Positions 56,427-64,000 of a stretch of DNA of 64,000 nucleotides are shown piece by piece. Within the stretch, counting starts at the first letter, position 1, and each line of letters opens with the position of its first letter. The position numbers and the translations under genes are program-made. The stretch lies in contig NZ_CP077290.1 of NCBI RefSeq assembly GCF_019047785.1, positions 1,860,001 through 1,924,000 of the forward strand, in the 5' to 3' direction. A model generated the notes under the pieces. The model worked only from the letters and a program-made list of their open reading frames with translations, was not told where the DNA came from and did no database searches. This stretch comes from Enterobacter cancerogenus (GTDB taxonomy: Bacteria; Pseudomonadota; Gammaproteobacteria; Enterobacterales; Enterobacteriaceae).

Positions 56427-56658
56427 AGTTATCCAGTTCACCCATGGATTTAACCTGGTCACGGTTAATCTGTTCGGTTTGGCCCGTCTCAGCGTTTTTA
56501 TACGATACCAGCCCCGTGTCATCATCCACCTGCGGCTTGCCGTCGGTCACGATGGTACGGCCATCGGTGGTTTTCACCGCCTGGTTAGACGAACAACCCG
56601 CAACGGTAAACAGTGCAGTGGCAGCCAAAAAAGACGTGATAAGGAGTTTATTGCGCAT
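56425..56658 (-). CDS. YgdI/YgdR-family small lipoprotein
   Basis: Small outer-membrane-type lipoprotein of 77 residues. The signal peptide MRNKLLITSFLAATALFTV is followed by a lipobox VAGC with the acylated cysteine at 22; residues SSN follow, so no inner-membrane retention aspartate at +2. The mature part (TTDGRTIVTDGKPQVDDDTG, then YKNAETGQTEQINRDQV) matches the DUF903 fold of YgdI and YgdR. Function unknown. It is convergent with the autotransporter and shares its terminator. Confidence 0.85.
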   Translation of the reverse strand: MRNKLLITSFLAATALFTVAGCSSNQAVKTTDGRTIVTDGKPQVDDDTGLVSYKNAETGQTEQINRDQVKSMGELDN

Positions 56659-56765
56659 GGTGTTTCCCCTGCTTGTCAGTTGAATGTAATTAACGTCCTG
56701 TTAATTCTAGGCTAACTGACTGAATGCGGATGGAAAACCAGATGGTTCCTAATAGGGGGGATAAT

Positions 56766-56790
56766 GCCCGGCAGGCGAATGCTGCCGGGC
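56766..56790 (-). terminator. Hairpin after carB
   Basis: Perfect 9-bp stem GCCCGGCAG/CTGCCGGGC with a 7-base loop, 8 bases past the carB stop. The minus-strand sequence after it (ATTATCCCC) lacks a T run, so it may define the mRNA 3' end after trimming. Confidence 0.5.
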
Positions 56791-56798
56791 TGGCTTAT

Positions 56799-60023
<3,225 letters not shown>

Positions 60024-60041
60024 GGTCTTCTCAGCTCCTGA

Positions 60042-61190
60042 TTATTTAGCGGTCTTACGGTAGTGCTCAATAAGTTCGATGAAGTGATCGAACAGCGGTG
60101 CGGCATCGTGCGGGCCAGGGCTGGCTTCCGGGTGGCCCTGGAAGCTGAAGGCTGGCTTATCGGTGCGATGAATACCCTGCAGGGTGCCGTCGAACAGCGA
60201 TTTGTGCGTCACGCGCAGGTTGGCCGGCATGGTCGATTCATCCACTGCAAAGCCGTGGTTCTGAGCCGTAATCATCACCGTGTCGTTATCAATGTCTTTC
60301 ACCGGGTGGTTGCCCCCGTGGTGGCCGAACTTCATCTTGACGGTGTTCGCCCCGCTCGCCAGCGCCAGCAGCTGATGGCCGAGACAGATGCCGAAGACCG
60401 GAATGTCGGTTTCAAGGAAGGCTTTGATGGCGTCGATAGCGTAGTCGCACGGTGCCGGGTCGCCCGGGCCGTTGGAAAGGAAGATACCGTCCGGGTTCAT
60501 CTTCAGCACCTCTTCGGCGGAGGTTTTCGCCGGGACGACCGTCAGGCGGCAGCCGCGGTCCACCAGCATGCGCAGGATGTTGCGCTTGGCACCGAAATCA
60601 TACGCGACAACGTGGAATGGCAGCTCGCTCTCCTGTTTCGCTTCCGGCAGGTCGCCTTCCAGTGTCCAGCTCCCCTGGGTCCAGCTATAGGCTTCTGCGG
60701 TCGTCACTTCTTTCGCCAGGTCCATGCCGTTCAGGCCTGGGAAGGCTTTTGCTTTTTCCAGCGCCAGCGCCGCATCGAGGTTATCCCCTGCGATGATACA
60801 GCCGTTCTGTGCGCCCTTCTCGCGCAGCAGGCGCGTTAATTTACGGGTATCGATATCAGCAATCGCCACGATGTTATGGCGCTTCAGGTAAGACGAGAGG
60901 TCTTCAGTGTTGCGGAAGTTGCTGGCAATCAGCGGCAGGTCACGAATGACCAGACCTTGCGCATGTACCTGAGAGGATTCTTCGTCAGCCGCATTGGTGC
61001 CGACATTGCCGATATGAGGATAAGTAAGAGTAACGATTTGGCGAGAATAGGAAGGATCAGTGAGGATTTCTTGATAACCGGTCATTGAAGTATTGAAAAC
61101 GACTTCCCCAACCGCCGAACCCGTTGCCCCTATGGCCCGACCGATAAACTGGGTTCCGTCTTCCAGAACCAATAGCGCTGACTTAATCAA
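60042..61190 (-). CDS. carA: Carbamoyl-phosphate synthase, small (glutaminase) subunit
   Basis: Class I glutamine amidotransferase that feeds ammonia through a tunnel to CarB. I chose the TTG at 61188-61190, just after a GGAGGG ribosome site, giving 382 residues ([20 protein letters not shown] after the start), the E. coli length and start codon. A GTG-type extension of nine codons is open but not family sequence. The C-terminal GATase has the nucleophile cysteine in [16 protein letters not shown], and the His/Glu pair in [13 protein letters not shown]. Regulated by ARG boxes and two promoters upstream. Confidence 0.97.
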   Translation of the reverse strand: MIKSALLVLEDGTQFIGRAIGATGSAVGEVVFNTSMTGYQEILTDPSYSRQIVTLTYPHIGNVGTNAADEESSQVHAQGLVIRDLPLIASNFRNTEDLSSYLKRHNIVAIADIDTRKLTRLLREKGAQNGCIIAGDNLDAALALEKAKAFPGLNGMDLAKEVTTAEAYSWTQGSWTLEGDLPEAKQESELPFHVVAYDFGAKRNILRMLVDRGCRLTVVPAKTSAEEVLKMNPDGIFLSNGPGDPAPCDYAIDAIKAFLETDIPVFGICLGHQLLALASGANTVKMKFGHHGGNHPVKDIDNDTVMITAQNHGFAVDESTMPANLRVTHKSLFDGTLQGIHRTDKPAFSFQGHPEASPGPHDAAPLFDHFIELIEHYRKTAK

Positions 61191-61202
61191 AACACCCTCC
61201 AG

Positions 61203-61239
61203 AGAATATTCACTCACTTTATTTGCATATTAATTCATA
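61203..61239 (-). promoter_or_regulatory. Pair of ARG boxes before carA
   Basis: On the minus strand, TATGAATTAATATGCAAA (61222-61239) and AAAGTGAGTGAATATTCT (61203-61220) are adjacent 18-bp matches to the ArgR operator. They overlap the downstream promoter P2, so arginine-ArgR can repress it, as in E. coli. Confidence 0.82.
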
Positions 61240-61256
61240 ACCACGTTATGAAGCAA
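61227..61256 (-). promoter_or_regulatory. carAB promoter P2
   Basis: On the minus strand: -35 TTGCTT (61251-61256), 18-base spacer, -10 TAATAT (61227-61232), which falls inside the upstream ARG box. Matches the E. coli arginine-controlled promoter in layout. Confidence 0.7.
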
Positions 61257-61295
61257 TGCAAATGTGTTGCCAGCGGATTTTTGGCAAACGGCGGC

Positions 61296-61324
61296 ATTCT
61301 GGGGATTTGGTGGCTAAAAGTCAA
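61296..61324 (-). promoter_or_regulatory. carAB promoter P1
   Basis: On the minus strand: -35 TTGACT (61319-61324), 17-base spacer, -10 CAGAAT (61296-61301). This resembles the E. coli pyrimidine-controlled P1 about 70 bases upstream of P2. Confidence 0.7.
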
Positions 61325-61644
61325 CTTAAAACGGATATTTTACTTAGTCTTTTGCAGGCCTGGTGGCTGAAATGCAGAGTAAGCGGCGAAAAGATCAGGC
61401 AAATCACTGTAGGAAACGCTTGCGGGAGGCGTTAAATTGAAATGAGCGCTCAACGCGATAAAAAAGTGGACCAAATGGTCAAAATTTACAATTCAATAAC
61501 GAATAAACGAAGGTAAACGCATTCTTTTATGGATTAAGCATATTAAAATCCACCAAACAGGTAAAATAAAAGGGCAATAAAATATTGCCCTATGCAATCA
61601 ATAAGTTACGACTACAATAACCACATCACGAAGGGTAATAATGC
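61325..61644. promoter_or_regulatory. carA-dapB gap, upstream control of carAB
   Basis: About 320 bases, AT-rich from 61440. In E. coli this interval carries IHF, PepA, PurR and other sites for P1; I cannot fix these by eye. No small gene with a ribosome site. No clear terminator hairpin for dapB. Confidence 0.4.
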
Positions 61645-62481
<837 letters not shown>

Positions 62482-62594
62482 TTAAAATGATGTAAATCGT
62501 TTTCAGAGTAACCAGCCCTCACGAAGGCTGCCACTAAAAACGCCCATAATTAGAAATTAATGTGAAACCGCAGCCGATATCAGTAAAAGACATA

Positions 62595-63602
62595 CTAACT
62601 GAAACCGCATGATTCTCTGATCACCAGGGCAGGCGGCAGAATGATACGTTTCGGCGGCTCGTTATTGCCCTGAATTCGGCTGTAGAGCAGCTCTCCGGCT
62701 TTACGACCTATCTCTTTTGCCGCCACCGATACAGTGGTGAGCGCAGGCTGAACCAGCGCCGCCTCGGTGATATCGTCAAACCCCACCAGGGCAAAATCAC
62801 GCCCGACCTCGCGCCCCATTTTACGCAGCGCCTGCATCACGCCGAGCGCGACGATATCCTGATAACAGACCGCGGCGGTGATCGCCGGGAACTGGCGGAA
62901 CAAACTCTCGGCTACCCGTGCGCCGTCGCTTTGGCTCGCCAGGCTGGGGACAATCCATCGCGGGTCCGCTGAAAGACCTTTTTCGAGCAACTTACTGGTA
63001 AAACCGCCAATACGCTGGGCACGCGTACCGGAACTCTGGCTCCCGCCGATAAAGGCAATATGCCGGTGTCCCAGGGCGAGCAGATGCGCGGTCGCCATCT
63101 GGGTGCCAAGAAAGTTGTCGGTACCGACAAAGTCGAAATCCGGATCGTTAACGGGCCGCACCACCATAATGGCGGGAATATTGCGACGCTTGAGGCTCTC
63201 AAAAAACGTCTGTGGCGTTTCGCGGGCCGCGCACAGCACCATACCGCACGCGTTATTACGCATCAGCGAATCGACAAACTTTTGCTGTCGCTCACCGGAC
63301 TCTTCACTGTTCGCCAGAAACAGCAGCATCTCGTGACGCTCAATCTCATGACTCAGCCCGGCCGTCATCTCGCCGTAAAAGGGGTTAGTAATATCGTGCA
63401 GAAGCAGCCCGACCTGGTTGCTGCTGCGGTTTCGAAGATTCGCCGCCGTCTGGTTATAGACATAACCCGCGTCATCCAGCGCTTTTAATACTCTTTCACG
63501 GGTGGCTTGCGAGATCCGCCCCCGGTTTCGCAAGACCATCGACACCGTGGCGGTCGACACGCCTGCTCGTTCAGCGACCTGCGCCAGCGTTACAGTTGTC
63601 AT
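62595..63602 (-). CDS. LacI-family transcriptional repressor
   Basis: Sugar-type repressor of 335 residues, not assigned to a named regulon. I chose the ATG at 63600-63602, which has GGGAGG 5 bases upstream; the frame opens seven codons earlier at a GTG. The HTH VTLAQVAERAGVSTATVSMV is at about residues 4-23, with a hinge-helix AANLRNRSSNQVGLLLHDIT near 57-76. The periplasmic-binding-like core has GTDNFLGTQMATAHLLALGH and ends with PPALVIRESC. The nearest family I can see is MalI-like, without certainty. It is divergent from the gene at 63790, with three palindromic operators between them. Confidence 0.9.
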   Translation of the reverse strand: MTTVTLAQVAERAGVSTATVSMVLRNRGRISQATRERVLKALDDAGYVYNQTAANLRNRSSNQVGLLLHDITNPFYGEMTAGLSHEIERHEMLLFLANSEESGERQQKFVDSLMRNNACGMVLCAARETPQTFFESLKRRNIPAIMVVRPVNDPDFDFVGTDNFLGTQMATAHLLALGHRHIAFIGGSQSSGTRAQRIGGFTSKLLEKGLSADPRWIVPSLASQSDGARVAESLFRQFPAITAAVCYQDIVALGVMQALRKMGREVGRDFALVGFDDITEAALVQPALTTVSVAAKEIGRKAGELLYSRIQGNNEPPKRIILPPALVIRESCGFS

Positions 63603-63624
63603 TGTTCCTCCCTTATTCTTCACA

Positions 63625-63640
63625 GATTAATCGAATAACC
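63625..63640. promoter_or_regulatory. Palindromic operator 1 (repressor-proximal)
   Basis: GATTAATCGAATAACC, an imperfect dyad with the same TTAATCGA core as operators 2 and 3. It lies 22 bases upstream of the repressor start, suited to autoregulation. Confidence 0.6.
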
Positions 63641-63714
63641 TGTTTTTTGTCTAATTCCCTGTGAAGCGGTTCACACTCCCCGCCTTAAAACCGCCTTTCC
63701 TCGCCATTTTGCCA

Positions 63715-63731
63715 GGTTAATCGCGTTAACC
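63715..63731. promoter_or_regulatory. Palindromic operator 2
   Basis: GGTTAATCGCGTTAACC, a dyad with perfect GGTTAA/TTAACC arms around a 5-base centre containing CG, as usual for LacI-family sites. Its centre is about 31 bases from operator 3, roughly three helical turns. Confidence 0.68.
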
Positions 63732-63746
63732 ACTCTTCCATCGTAA

Positions 63747-63762
63747 GGTTAATCGATTAATC
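63747..63762. promoter_or_regulatory. Palindromic operator 3 (structural-gene proximal)
   Basis: GGTTAATCGATTAATC with a perfect 12-bp core TTAATCGATTAA. It lies 27 bases before the start of the gene at 63790, where it would block that promoter. Confidence 0.68.
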
Positions 63763-63789
63763 TTGTTTCAACGACAACGGAGTGAAACG

Positions 63790-64000
63790 ATGACTTATCC
63801 CCCTTATAACAAACATCCTGAAGTCTCTGTTCGGGGCTTTGACGCTCACGCATGGCGTGGGTGGAACGACATTATTACGGCGCTTAACACCAGGGTCCTG
63901 ACGTCCCGGAAAACCGTGCTGGTTATCGATTGCTATCCTGGCGTCCGTCTGGAGGAGCTGGAGCGTAATGTGCTTGCCCGGTTCGGCAACGCAGTGCGGA
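63790..64000 (+). CDS. Unidentified gene, partial at right edge, divergent from the repressor
   Basis: Starts at ATG 63790 with GGAG 7 bases upstream and is open to the window end, showing 70 codons. It begins MTYPPYNKHPEVSVRGFDAH and continues AWRGWNDIITALNTRV, then RKTVLVIDCYPGVRLEEL. The hydrophobic strand VLVIDCYPGV followed by a charged helix looks like the first strand of a nucleotide- or sugar-phosphate-binding fold. My weak recollection is of the N-terminus of proteins annotated as class I mannose-6-phosphate isomerase-like. The operators make it the probable target of the LacI-type repressor. Confidence 0.6.
   Translation, partial: MTYPPYNKHPEVSVRGFDAHAWRGWNDIITALNTRVLTSRKTVLVIDCYPGVRLEELERNVLARFGNAVR

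Overview
The window is chromosomal DNA from a member of the Enterobacteriaceae, most like Enterobacter or a close relative (Leclercia, Lelliottia). Nearly every protein aligns without gaps, as far as I can recall the families, with the Escherichia coli homologue of the same length. Gene order follows the E. coli leu-to-dapB region (about minutes 0 to 2), read here from the murC side towards dapB. The family-level placement is firm; the genus is an inference. I saw no tRNA, rRNA, insertion sequence, prophage or CRISPR array.

Layout. (1) 1-12100, minus strand: the dcw cell-wall and division cluster mraZ-rsmH-ftsL-ftsI-murE-murF-mraY-murD-ftsW-murG-murC. It is tightly packed and starts at a Pmra-type promoter with MraZ operator repeats; murC runs off the left edge. 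(2) 12530-17290, minus: cra, ilvIH and leuO. (3) 17866-22788, plus: leucine operon with leader peptide leuL, attenuator and leuABCD. (4) 22880-26443: a Hok-type toxin gene, setA, the dual-function sRNA SgrS with SgrT, and its activator sgrR. (5) 26485-29866: TPP riboswitch and thiBPQ thiamine transporter. (6) 29898-35976: yabI, araC and araBAD with the full ara looping control region. (7) 36071-42209: polB (LexA box), rapA, rluA. (8) 42242-50027: djlA, then lptD-surA-pdxA-rsmA-apaG-apaH. (9) 50064-53046, minus: folA, kefC, kefF. (10) 53403-56658: a large autotransporter and a small convergent lipoprotein gene. (11) 56799-62466, minus: carB, carA, dapB. (12) 62595-64000: a LacI-family repressor, divergent from a gene cut by the right edge, with three palindromic operators between them.

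Most of the window is core metabolism with control elements readable in the DNA: leu attenuation, TPP riboswitch, SgrS, ARG boxes, ara operators, LexA box and MraZ repeats. The accessory parts are the autotransporter locus, which sits where E. coli has yaaU-fix-cai between kefF and carB, the hok-like gene between leuD and setA, and the repressor cluster beside dapB. The autotransporter (composition shift inside the passenger, 18-bp tandem repeats in the linker) and the LacI-controlled divergent cluster are the least standard pieces. I found nothing that I can defend as a wholly new system.
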